From a virus, in IMG/VR virus record IMGVR_UViG_3300024518_004253, positions 1 to 38,549 of that record: a stretch of 38,549 bases of DNA. One strand, written 5' to 3'. How positions within the stretch are numbered: the stretch's first letter is position 1; each line of letters opens with the position of its first letter. Under the pieces are notes generated by a model. That model made no database searches. It saw only the letters and a program-made list of their open reading frames with translations, and had not been told where the DNA came from. The position numbers were made by a program, and so were the translations under genes. Of this stretch, positions 6,165 to 12,304 are shown piece by piece.

Positions 6165-7415
6165 CTACAATTCATTAGATAACTTAACCAAGTCTCTTAT
6201 ATGTTCCTCTACATGTCCAAAAAAGAAACTTTTAATGTCGTTAGCTTCTCCGCTTTCAAGTTTTATATTCTGACTTTTTAAAAATACCTTAAAATCATTA
6301 GCCATTTTAATTAATTTATCTTTATCTGGTGCAAGTGCTGCGGCTGCCTCTAAAGCTGCTTTATTTTCAATCTCTGCTTTATTTTTATTAAAAGTTTTGT
6401 CCTCTTCTAGGGCTTCTACTTGCAAATCAAAAATAACATTAATTTTATCGGCCTCTATTTCAAAGGCTAATTGAATTTTATTATTTTCCGAATTGATAAT
6501 ATTATTGTTATTTTTAACAATATCATTAAACTCTCTTTTATTCATAACTTTTAGAGCATCATAAGAAATAGTCAAACCTTTTTTAATATAATCGCCTCGC
6601 CGTCTTTTTTCGTAATTATCTTTTAATAGTCTTTTGACAAATAGATCCGCTTTATCAGTTAAAACTTTTTCATCGTTAAAAGCTATATTATATAAATGTG
6701 CTTCCTCTTCTATTTCTAGACGTTCTTTATTTAATGAAGCAGTAACCAGGGATTCAAATTCTTCATCAGGCATAATACCAAAATTGATATTTTCAAAATC
6801 TTCAATTAAATAGGCTATTCGGGAACACTTAACAACTCTTTTAGTGTGGAGGTCTATAACTCTCTGTTTTACCTCTTCCTCTTCCTGGATCCTTTTAGCA
6901 TCTGTAGCTTCATCCTCTAAACGCTTCTTGGTTCCATCAAAAAACATTTTATAGGTTTCATCTTCCCAAGTTCCTAAACCTACAGGTTCTTCAAAATCAG
7001 GATCCAAAGTTCTTAACTCTTCAATCCTTTCAACTCTGTTATTTTCAATCATCTCTTTTTCAAGATTCTCATAATAATTTTCAATATCTTTTAGTTTAGT
7101 TTCTCTTTCAGATACCGCAAACTTTAAAATATTATTAACACCGTCAATTGCTTTACCAGCTAATAAATATTCCTGTTTTTGTTCTTTCCTGTTTTTTTCT
7201 GCTTTAATTCTTACCTGGCCTATATCAAGTCTTAACCTTTTAGCTGCTTTACAGGCATCCTCTGACATTTCCATAGATAAAACTTTATTATATCTATCTT
7301 CAAACCCCTCCAACATCTTAACCATTGGTTCAAATGTGTTTTTAATTTGGCTTGCCTTTGATGCTTCAATACCACCAACAACCTCTTCAAATATTACAAT
7401 TGCATTTTCTTCCAT
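6165..7415 (-). CDS. Large coiled-coil phage protein (416 aa), recombination-operon associated
   Basis: The protein is strongly charged and helical throughout, with long coiled-coil stretches at about 85-190 and 300-360 and an Ala-rich segment near 355-365. No enzyme motif is visible. Similar coiled-coil proteins accompany phage single-strand annealing proteins or exonucleases, and this one ends the operon carrying the Rad52/ERF-like gene, so a recombination-accessory role is inferred. The ATG is preceded by AGGTTAGGAGATAATT, a leader box shared with other genes here, and the gene is 2 nt from the upstream HTH gene. Confidence 0.65.
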   Translation of the reverse strand: MEENAIVIFEEVVGGIEASKASQIKNTFEPMVKMLEGFEDRYNKVLSMEMSEDACKAAKRLRLDIGQVRIKAEKNRKEQKQEYLLAGKAIDGVNNILKFAVSERETKLKDIENYYENLEKEMIENNRVERIEELRTLDPDFEEPVGLGTWEDETYKMFFDGTKKRLEDEATDAKRIQEEEEVKQRVIDLHTKRVVKCSRIAYLIEDFENINFGIMPDEEFESLVTASLNKERLEIEEEAHLYNIAFNDEKVLTDKADLFVKRLLKDNYEKRRRGDYIKKGLTISYDALKVMNKREFNDIVKNNNNIINSENNKIQLAFEIEADKINVIFDLQVEALEEDKTFNKNKAEIENKAALEAAAALAPDKDKLIKMANDFKVFLKSQNIKLESGEANDIKSFFFGHVEEHIRDLVKLSNEL

Positions 7416-7417
7416 AA

Positions 7418-7675
7418 TTATCTCCTAACCTTTTTATTTTTTAATCGATATTCTTCAGACATTATTTTTTTAATAATATCTGAAAATAATTCCTTATCAC
7501 CTGTAGCATCTTCATAGTAATCTTTTAATTGGTGAATCCTAGAATCGGGTAATTTCACAACGTCCCTTTCCCATTTACTAACCTCCTGAAGATCAACACT
7601 CATTAATTTCCCCATTTCTGCCTGGGTCAATTTCATTATTGATCTAGCTTGTTTTAATAATAACCATTTTTCCAT
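7418..7675 (-). CDS. Cro/CI-type HTH regulator (85 aa)
   Basis: Residues 7-60 carry a classic XRE/Cro HTH: QARSIMKLTQAEMGKLMSV, then DLQEVSKWERDVVKLP as the recognition helix region. With 85 residues there is no cleavable C-terminal domain, so it is Cro-sized rather than a LexA-like repressor. Its promoter holds a perfect 15-bp palindrome over the -10 box, a good candidate for its own operator. It lies between the HNH-like gene and the coiled-coil gene, with its own promoter. Confidence 0.85.
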   Translation of the reverse strand: MEKWLLLKQARSIMKLTQAEMGKLMSVDLQEVSKWERDVVKLPDSRIHQLKDYYEDATGDKELFSDIIKKIMSEEYRLKNKKVRR

Positions 7676-7706
7676 AAGTCCCTAACCTTTTAATCGTATT
7701 TACTTA

Positions 7707-7735
7707 ATAATAGTCTATTATGCTTAACTAGTAAA
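7707..7735 (-). promoter_or_regulatory. Promoter with palindromic operator upstream of the Cro-like gene
   Basis: Leftward TTTACT (7735-7730), 17-bp spacer, TATTAT (7712-7707). The -10 box lies within ATAATAG-T-CTATTAT (7707-7721), a perfect palindrome with 7-bp arms. A dimeric HTH protein bound there would block RNA polymerase; autoregulation is inferred. Confidence 0.65.
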
Positions 7736-7746
7736 CAAAAAAATAA

Positions 7747-8097
7747 TTAATCTATGACATAACCTTTTCTTTCAAGATCTTCATAAATAGGTTTCAAATG
7801 TTCTTTTATTAATTCTGTCTTGGATGTATTTATCATTACACCATCATTACACTTACTATCATTACAAGTTATAATAATTCCTAATCGATGATGTACAACC
7901 TCATAGCCATATTTTTTTATATTCCTGTCTGCCTTACTAATAACATGCGCCATTTGTGGAAGTCTATTTAAATTAAAAGGTTTATGACATTGAGAACAAC
8001 ACCCACCAGCTTGTGATATCATATCCCTTTTAAGCTGCTCTATTTCTCTTTTATCGTCATAGGTCAACTTTTTAGGCTTCTTAGTTAATGACTTCAT
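7747..8097 (-). CDS. HNH/treble-clef endonuclease-like protein (116 aa)
   Basis: A CCSQCHKPF knuckle (about residues 33-41) is followed by MAHVISKA, HH (69-70) and CNDSKCN (78-84), the zinc-binding and catalytic layout of HNH-type nucleases, with AHVISKA in the place of the usual H-[IVL]-[IV]-P. In phage recombination clusters such genes include NinG-like nucleases, so a Holliday-junction or DNA-processing role is plausible. It overlaps the previous gene by 4 nt and follows the annealing protein, which supports that reading. It is short, and the second catalytic histidine cannot be fixed by eye. Confidence 0.6.
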   Translation of the reverse strand: MKSLTKKPKKLTYDDKREIEQLKRDMISQAGGCCSQCHKPFNLNRLPQMAHVISKADRNIKKYGYEVVHHRLGIIITCNDSKCNDGVMINTSKTELIKEHLKPIYEDLERKGYVID

Positions 8098-8630
8098 AAT
8101 AAACCACGCTTTTTACAATAATTATAATATCCAACACTAAGTAATGCTTCTTTATCAGATTCTAATAAATTAAGTGAATTCTCAACATTTTCAGGGATTT
8201 CATGAGCCTGTTTAATTTCTGTTATCATTAAATTTAGGGCTGAACATTGTTGATTTTTTGTCATTTCTTCCCAACCCCTAGTAACAGGTATAATTAATCT
8301 ATGATATTTTTCATCTAAGTTATCAGTAAAAAAACTTAAATCTTTCGACACTTCACCGCCAAACATATAATATCTTGCCTTACCTTCACATGCATGAAAT
8401 TTATAATAGTTTTTTAACCCACCAATAGTTCTAATATAGATCCCATTCCAGGTACAGCTATAACAACCAGAATTAAACCAGTTTTCTAATACAACATGAA
8501 AAGCACCCCTTAATCTTTTTCGGGGTCCTTGGACTTCAGCATCAATTAAAATAACACCTTTTTCATTATCTTGAATATAATCTAATAAATCAGGTGGTAT
8601 ATTACCTTTTTCTATTTTATATTTAGGCAC
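8094..8630 (-). CDS. Hypothetical recombination-cluster protein (178 aa), NinB-like by position
   Basis: It starts at GTG 8630, with AGAGAGG 7 nt upstream. The order RKRLRGAFHVVLENW, then GWEEMTKNQQCSALNLM and a C-terminal helix with AHEIPENV recalls the layout of NinB-type phage proteins, but identity cannot be confirmed by eye. It lies between the Rad52/ERF-like gene and an HNH-like gene, in the usual neighbourhood of NinB and NinG. Three cysteines (CYSC, FHAC) could bind metal. The function is inferred from context only. Confidence 0.5.
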   Translation of the reverse strand: MPKYKIEKGNIPPDLLDYIQDNEKGVILIDAEVQGPRKRLRGAFHVVLENWFNSGCYSCTWNGIYIRTIGGLKNYYKFHACEGKARYYMFGGEVSKDLSFFTDNLDEKYHRLIIPVTRGWEEMTKNQQCSALNLMITEIKQAHEIPENVENSLNLLESDKEALLSVGYYNYCKKRGLL

Positions 8631-8642
8631 TTCAAAACCTCT

Positions 8643-9455
8643 CTATTTTTTTGGTAAATCAAATTTATTACTAATAACTTGGATCTTAATCATTTTTTTA
8701 ATTTTACTATTCCCTAAATGTTCTTTTATTTTTTCTTTAGAATAGCCCCGATCTTCCATAGCTTTTTTAAATTTCTTATCTATTTCGGGTATAGATTCAA
8801 CAGGACTTTTTTTATTTACCTGTTTCCTACTAGGATTTTTATTAGATTTTTTACTAACAGGTTTTATTATTTTACCTTCTGAATCTGTCTCGTTACCATC
8901 ATCATCATAAAACCTTTTTTCTTTGCTTGCATCTTCAAAAGGGTCATTTGTCTCATTACCATCTTTATCATACATTTTTATAGACACTTCTTTTTTGTAA
9001 GATGTTAAAACCTTTTTATGTGGTTCATTATTTTCATTATCCCCATACTCAGCCATATAAACATCAGAAGAAAAACCAAGTTTAGAGAGTCCTTTACTTA
9101 ATGCATCAGTAGCACATTTTTTTGAATAGTGAACATCTACGCTACCATTAAAAGTTATTTGCTTTGACGATTCAATAGGAATTTCACCTTCAGGATAAAA
9201 AAGTATGGCGGTATATTCACATATTAAAAGAATTGTAGTATTTGCACCATTTTCAATTCTACCAATTTCTATATTTTTAAATACTGGATCTTTAACACCC
9301 CATAAACAACCAAAAGCTCCCCACTGTTCTGTGGCTCTTTTAATATTATAAAGAGGACTAACAGCAGTTAAAGAGGTACTACCCTCTTTATATGGCTTTT
9401 TAAAGTCTTTATCTGTTTCACTTACTTTATTCCATAATTCTAAATTGTCTGACAT
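8643..9455 (-). CDS. Rad52/ERF-superfamily single-strand annealing protein (270 aa)
   Basis: It anneals complementary single strands during phage recombination and genome circularisation. The pattern is that of Erf/Sak-type proteins: LWNKVSETDKDFKK at the start, AVSPLYNIKRATEQWGAFG (31-49), a central beta region, then TDALSKGLSKLGFSSDVYMAEYGDN (about 116-140), equivalent to the widespread T-x-A-L-S-K-x-L-x-x-L-G-F block. The C-terminal 130 residues are acidic then Lys/Ser-rich and low in complexity, a likely flexible tail for partner binding. ATG 9455 has AGAGG upstream. No exonuclease is obvious next to it. Confidence 0.78.
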   Translation of the reverse strand: MSDNLELWNKVSETDKDFKKPYKEGSTSLTAVSPLYNIKRATEQWGAFGCLWGVKDPVFKNIEIGRIENGANTTILLICEYTAILFYPEGEIPIESSKQITFNGSVDVHYSKKCATDALSKGLSKLGFSSDVYMAEYGDNENNEPHKKVLTSYKKEVSIKMYDKDGNETNDPFEDASKEKRFYDDDGNETDSEGKIIKPVSKKSNKNPSRKQVNKKSPVESIPEIDKKFKKAMEDRGYSKEKIKEHLGNSKIKKMIKIQVISNKFDLPKK

Positions 9456-9458
9456 TTT

Positions 9459-9677
9459 TTACACCTCTGGAACTATATTATTATTATTTAATAATTCTAT
9501 TATATCAGTAGAATCATAACTCTCTTTATCATCGGTTAAATCATAACCGCAACCCTTACAAAAATCTTTATCCACTGGGGGATCAATTGAATCTTTTTTA
9601 ACATAATCGAATACTGTAGCAGTATCACCAATTACAAACCATTTTTTACAACCATTGCAAAATATTAAATCTTCCAT
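9459..9677 (-). CDS. Small zinc-ribbon protein (72 aa)
   Basis: Two CxxC knuckles (FCNGCK at 6-11 and FCKGCG at 39-44) frame a beta hairpin, the classic zinc ribbon, followed by an acidic tail. It is the first gene of the leftward recombination operon. The ATG is preceded by AGAGGTTAGGAGATAAT, the same leader box as the 7415 gene. The role is unknown; DNA- or RNA-polymerase-binding ribbons of this size are common in phage early operons. Confidence 0.75.
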   Translation of the reverse strand: MEDLIFCNGCKKWFVIGDTATVFDYVKKDSIDPPVDKDFCKGCGYDLTDDKESYDSTDIIELLNNNNIVPEV

Positions 9678-9705
9678 ATTATCTCCTAACCTCTAATATA
9701 TTTTA

Positions 9706-9734
9706 AATATAACACTAGGTTGACAGATAGTCAA
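9706..9734 (-). promoter_or_regulatory. Leftward promoter of the recombination operon
   Basis: TTGACT (9734-9729), 17-bp spacer, TATATT (9711-9706), leading to the zinc-ribbon gene at 9677. Its -35 box is half of a palindrome shared with the opposing promoter. Confidence 0.8.
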
Positions 9735-9735
9735 C
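9719..9735. promoter_or_regulatory. Shared operator candidate between divergent promoters
   Basis: GTTGAC-AGATA-GTCAAC is an inverted repeat with 6-bp arms that contains both -35 hexamers head to head. Only one polymerase could occupy it at a time, and one bound repressor would silence both operons. Confidence 0.55.
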
Positions 9736-9748
9736 GCCAAGATACTAT
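9720..9748 (+). promoter_or_regulatory. Rightward promoter of the 9769-10507 operon
   Basis: TTGACA (9720-9725), 17-bp spacer, TACTAT (9743-9748); strong match. The transcript begins near 9755 and meets AGGAGG five bases before ATG 9769. Confidence 0.85.
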
Positions 9749-9768
9749 TAAGTAAACAGGAGGTTGAC

Positions 9769-9921
9769 ATGGAGTTAACGATTGCAGAATATTGCAAAAA
9801 AGAGAAAATATCACGTGCTGGCTACTATAAGAGACTTAAAAAAGGTTATATCTCTAAAGATAGATTAGGCCGAAATGATGGAAATCAAATAACTATTAAA
9901 GTGGAGGATAACAAACAATGA
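9769..9921 (+). CDS. Small putative HTH protein (50 aa)
   Basis: The peptide starts MELTIAEYCKKEKISRAGYY, a short segment resembling an HTH in which KISRAGYYKRLKKG would be the recognition helix, as in small phage DNA-binding proteins. A perfect AGGAGG lies 5 nt upstream. The stop overlaps the next ATG (ATGA). As the first gene next to a shared operator it could regulate the divergent pair; this is inferred. Confidence 0.7.
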   Translation: MELTIAEYCKKEKISRAGYYKRLKKGYISKDRLGRNDGNQITIKVEDNKQ

Positions 9922-10160
9922 AACATTCATTATTAATAAGTTTCCCTAATTTACCAGACGATAAAAAAAATGTTTTGGTAGAATTAGAAAACGGCATTAC
10001 TACAGGTGCTATTTATACAGCTAAAATATGGAGTAAACCAGAAGATTTACAAAGCAGCTTTAAACCAATAGGTATTGAAACTAATGAAAAGTGCGGTACT
10101 GAATCTTGTTATGTAGAACCTGGCTTTAATTCTAAAATCATTAATTGGTGGTATGCTTAA
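9918..10160 (+). CDS. Hypothetical protein (80 aa)
   Basis: No family is recognised. The sequence is mostly beta-like (LVELENGITTGAIYTAKIW) with two cysteines (CGTESC) and a Trp-rich end (NWWYA). It overlaps its neighbours at both ends (ATGA and TAATG), so the three rightward genes are one translationally coupled unit with the MazG-like gene. Confidence 0.65.
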   Translation: MKHSLLISFPNLPDDKKNVLVELENGITTGAIYTAKIWSKPEDLQSSFKPIGIETNEKCGTESCYVEPGFNSKIINWWYA

Positions 10161-10507
10161 TGAATATGCAGAAATTACAAAAAGATTCACATAAAATTGC
10201 AATATCTTTTGGATATAAGATAAATAAAAATACTACCATTGATTACATTAAAGGCGAACTAGAAGAACTTAAAACCTCTAACCCTTCTTTAATTGGTAAA
10301 ATTCATGAAAACATTTCTAACATTAAAGATGATAAAAAATTTCATGATAAATATATGAATCTTGTAAAAGGTACTGAAGCTGAAGAAATACCCGATAGTT
10401 TCTACGCTCTACTTACATACTGTCAAGAAATTGGCCTAGATTTTGAAACTATAGCCATGAACAAAAAAAGATTTAACGAAATTATAAAAAAGTTTAATCT
10501 AAAGTAG
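10160..10507 (+). CDS. MazG-like nucleotide pyrophosphohydrolase (115 aa)
   Basis: The family hydrolyses (d)NTPs to monophosphates; phage versions alter nucleotide pools or lower alarmone signalling. The metal-binding pattern is present: GELEEL (about 32-37), then EEIPDSFYALLTYCQEIGLDFETIAMNKKRFNE (about 75-107), equivalent to the E-x-x-D and K-x-x-x-N blocks. The start at 10160 (TAATG overlap with the preceding stop) is preferred over in-frame ATG 10145. It ends the operon, overlapping the 3' end of the outer-spanin gene on the other strand by 14 bp. Confidence 0.72.
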   Translation: MNMQKLQKDSHKIAISFGYKINKNTTIDYIKGELEELKTSNPSLIGKIHENISNIKDDKKFHDKYMNLVKGTEAEEIPDSFYALLTYCQEIGLDFETIAMNKKRFNEIIKKFNLK

Positions 10508-10787
10508 CTTTTTCAATCTTAGAGATTATATTTAATATAGTCTCTTTTTTTTCTTCATATTCTTCTACGGTTATTTCACCAACCATATAACGAGCATTAA
10601 ACGACCACAAAAGCATCCGATAGTAAGAAACAACCAAAGAGATATTATCATCTTTTAAATCATTTGTTAGTACTGGTTTCGATGGATTAGGTGGTAGCCT
10701 TACAATAGCCACATTATCAATTGTTTCACAACTCTGAATCGTTAAAGATATCAACAATATTATTAATAATATCGGTTTTTTCTTCAT
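10494..10787 (-). CDS. Outer-membrane spanin lipoprotein (Rz1-like, 97 aa)
   Basis: It has a signal peptide with hydrophobic core LLIILLISL and a lipobox ending IQSC, giving lipidated Cys20 after cleavage, then a proline-containing stretch RLPPNPSKP typical of Rz1-type outer spanins. With the inner spanin it fuses inner and outer membranes at the last step of lysis, which implies a Gram-negative-type host. Its start lies inside the inner-spanin gene in another frame (62-bp overlap), the classical overlapping Rz/Rz1 layout. It is longer than lambda Rz1. The 3' end overlaps the MazG-like gene and contains a terminator serving that gene. Confidence 0.8.
   Translation of the reverse strand: MKKKPILLIILLISLTIQSCETIDNVAIVRLPPNPSKPVLTNDLKDDNISLVVSYYRMLLWSFNARYMVGEITVEEYEEKKETILNIISKIEKATLD
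10521..10552 (+). terminator. Terminator of the rightward MazG-like operon, inside the outer-spanin gene
   Basis: AGAGATTATAT (10521-10531) pairs with ATATAGTCTCT (10535-10545) with one G-U, a 3-nt loop and a run of eight T. It lies within the opposite-strand coding sequence, so the DNA serves both purposes. Confidence 0.85.
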
Positions 10788-11013
10788 CTGTTTTATCCTT
10801 CATATTTGTTTTTATAATATCCTGTTTTTTCTGAATATCGTTATTTATTTCAGTATAATCAATAACCTGTGTTAGATTATCTTTTATACTATCAATCCTA
10901 ACCTGTAAAAGTTTATTTTTACCTTTTACTTTTATGTTGGACTTTATCAGAAGTACGACTGCAGTTATTAATCCAGCTATTACCAGGACCATTACTATTA
11001 TTGCTTCAAACAC
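10726..11013 (-). CDS. Inner-membrane spanin (Rz-like, 95 aa)
   Basis: A single N-terminal transmembrane helix (about residues 4-24, IIVMVLVIAGLITAVVLLI) is followed by a charged helical or coiled-coil periplasmic domain, the standard inner-spanin layout. The outer spanin begins inside its 3' end. GGGGG precedes the ATG. It is the second-to-last gene of the late operon, after holin and putative endolysin, as expected for lysis. Identification rests on topology and gene overlap, not on sequence identity. Confidence 0.78.
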   Translation of the reverse strand: MFEAIIVMVLVIAGLITAVVLLIKSNIKVKGKNKLLQVRIDSIKDNLTQVIDYTEINNDIQKKQDIIKTNMKDKTDEEKTDIINNIVDIFNDSEL

Positions 11014-11033
11014 ATAACCCCCATTAATTTAAT

Positions 11034-11056
11034 AAACCCTCATATATAGAGGGTTT
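11034..11056. terminator. Hairpin between the 11064 gene and the spanins
   Basis: AAACCCTC and GAGGGTTT form a perfect 8-bp stem around ATATATA. It lacks a strong T tail leftward (ATTAAATT), so it may be a partial terminator or an RNA processing/stability element between lysis genes. Confidence 0.45.
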
Positions 11057-11063
11057 TAATAAT

Positions 11064-11534
11064 TTATTTAGAATACGTCATTAAGGTTTTAAAGACCTCT
11101 TCAGAATATAACCGATCCTCTAATTCGTCACGAGCCTTTTTGAATTCCGAAATATGTTGTATGGCTATTTGCTTTTTTGTCCAACCTTCAGCTATCCAAT
11201 ATTTAACTAAATTATCTACTTCTAATGGTGTCCTGACATCTTTCAACGCTAAAACTAGATCATCAATATCAACCGTATAAGATTGCATTTCTATAGTATC
11301 AAACCTTATATTAATATCCCTCGTCAAACCCTCTAATTCATCTTTAACAACTTCCTTTATTATGGGTTTCAATGCTGCCTCTAGGATAGAATCACCATTT
11401 TCAGGTTGTTCTATAATAGCGGCCATTGATTCAAATTCTGAACCTGTTGGAACTTTACCACTAATAATCTGTGTAAGCATCATTACAATATATAATATAA
11501 ATACACCTTTATTTTTTTTAATAAACTCTTTCAT
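11064..11534 (-). CDS. Membrane-anchored hypothetical protein in the lysis cluster (156 aa)
   Basis: Residues about 10-27 (GVFILYIVMMLTQIISG) form one transmembrane helix; the remainder is acidic and helical with a coiled-coil-like end. AGGAGA lies upstream of the ATG. It sits between the holin candidate and the spanins, so it may be a lysis accessory such as a pinholin partner, antiholin or signal-anchored regulator. No family is recognised. Confidence 0.6.
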   Translation of the reverse strand: MKEFIKKNKGVFILYIVMMLTQIISGKVPTGSEFESMAAIIEQPENGDSILEAALKPIIKEVVKDELEGLTRDINIRFDTIEMQSYTVDIDDLVLALKDVRTPLEVDNLVKYWIAEGWTKKQIAIQHISEFKKARDELEDRLYSEEVFKTLMTYSK

Positions 11535-11581
11535 TAACTTCTCCTGAATATCTTTTTCATAATTTATTGTACACCTTTTTA

Positions 11582-11809
11582 TTAATTTTGCAATAGTTTA
11601 TTACCAATTGCATGTTTTGCAGAATTACCAATAACTAAAGAAAAACCCAAACCACCCCAATATTTTATTAAATCTATTGTTTCGGGATCTGTTAAAATTT
11701 CTAAACTCTTTAAAATAGTCATAATAAGAGCTACAGCAATACAGCCATAACCTATCCACTTCATTTTACCATTTGTATTTATTGTTCCATCTGTATTTAA
11801 TTTACTCAC
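11582..11809 (-). CDS. Putative holin (75 aa)
   Basis: It has two hydrophobic helices (about 18-37, WIGYGCIAVALIMTIL, and 48-62, YWGGLGFSLVIG) separated by a short polar turn, with a hydrophilic N-terminus and a Lys-containing C-terminus, fitting a class II holin. It is directly downstream of the putative endolysin and upstream of the spanins. Holins share little sequence, so the call rests on size, topology and position. Confidence 0.7.
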   Translation of the reverse strand: MSKLNTDGTINTNGKMKWIGYGCIAVALIMTILKSLEILTDPETIDLIKYWGGLGFSLVIGNSAKHAIGNKLLQN

Positions 11810-11811
11810 AA

Positions 11812-12297
11812 TTACAACCTTTTATAATATCTAGTAGATTTCAAACATATTTCTCTAGATCCAAACTTCCAAGGATCATGATCAAAACTTTTAAAGTGTC
11901 CAGGAACCGCCGTTGTACGTACCTGTAAAATCATATGCAAATCAGGATCATTAGTATAATTAGGATCGTTAACAAAAGATGTATACCCTTTACTTTCCAT
12001 TAACTGAGTATAGATTCTAGCAACATAAAGCCACTTAACTTTAAATCCTATGTGAAAACTAGCAGTATTTAAAATACCTATATGATCCCAACAATAAGCA
12101 CCATCAGTATTTTTATTTTCACTAGTTCCCAAATATCCTAAATCGTTACATTTTCTATATATAACTCTTATTTGTCTTTTAGAAAAGTTATATTTAAACT
12201 CTTTAGACACAACATTTATTAAAGATTTATATAAACATCCATTATTATAAACACCTGGTAAATCAGGAAAATCATTTTGATAATATATCTTTTTCAT
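11812..12297 (-). CDS. Putative endolysin / cysteine-peptidase-like protein (161 aa)
   Basis: The start at ATG 12297 (MKKIYYQNDF) is preferred to one 42 nt upstream inside the fibre gene. NNGCLYKSL near the N-terminus places a Cys at the head of a helix, and the C-terminal part has GHFKSFDHDPW, giving a Cys-His-Asp set like papain-fold (C39 or NlpC/P60-like) peptidases. It sits where the endolysin is expected: after the fibre and before holin and spanins. No lysozyme, amidase or transglycosylase gene is seen elsewhere in the window, so this is the best candidate for the cell-wall enzyme. Small uncharacterised spirochaete-phage proteins have a similar NNGC start, but I cannot confirm a match. 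Confidence 0.5.
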   Translation of the reverse strand: MKKIYYQNDFPDLPGVYNNGCLYKSLINVVSKEFKYNFSKRQIRVIYRKCNDLGYLGTSENKNTDGAYCWDHIGILNTASFHIGFKVKWLYVARIYTQLMESKGYTSFVNDPNYTNDPDLHMILQVRTTAVPGHFKSFDHDPWKFGSREICLKSTRYYKRL

Positions 12298-12304
12298 AAT
12301 CAAT

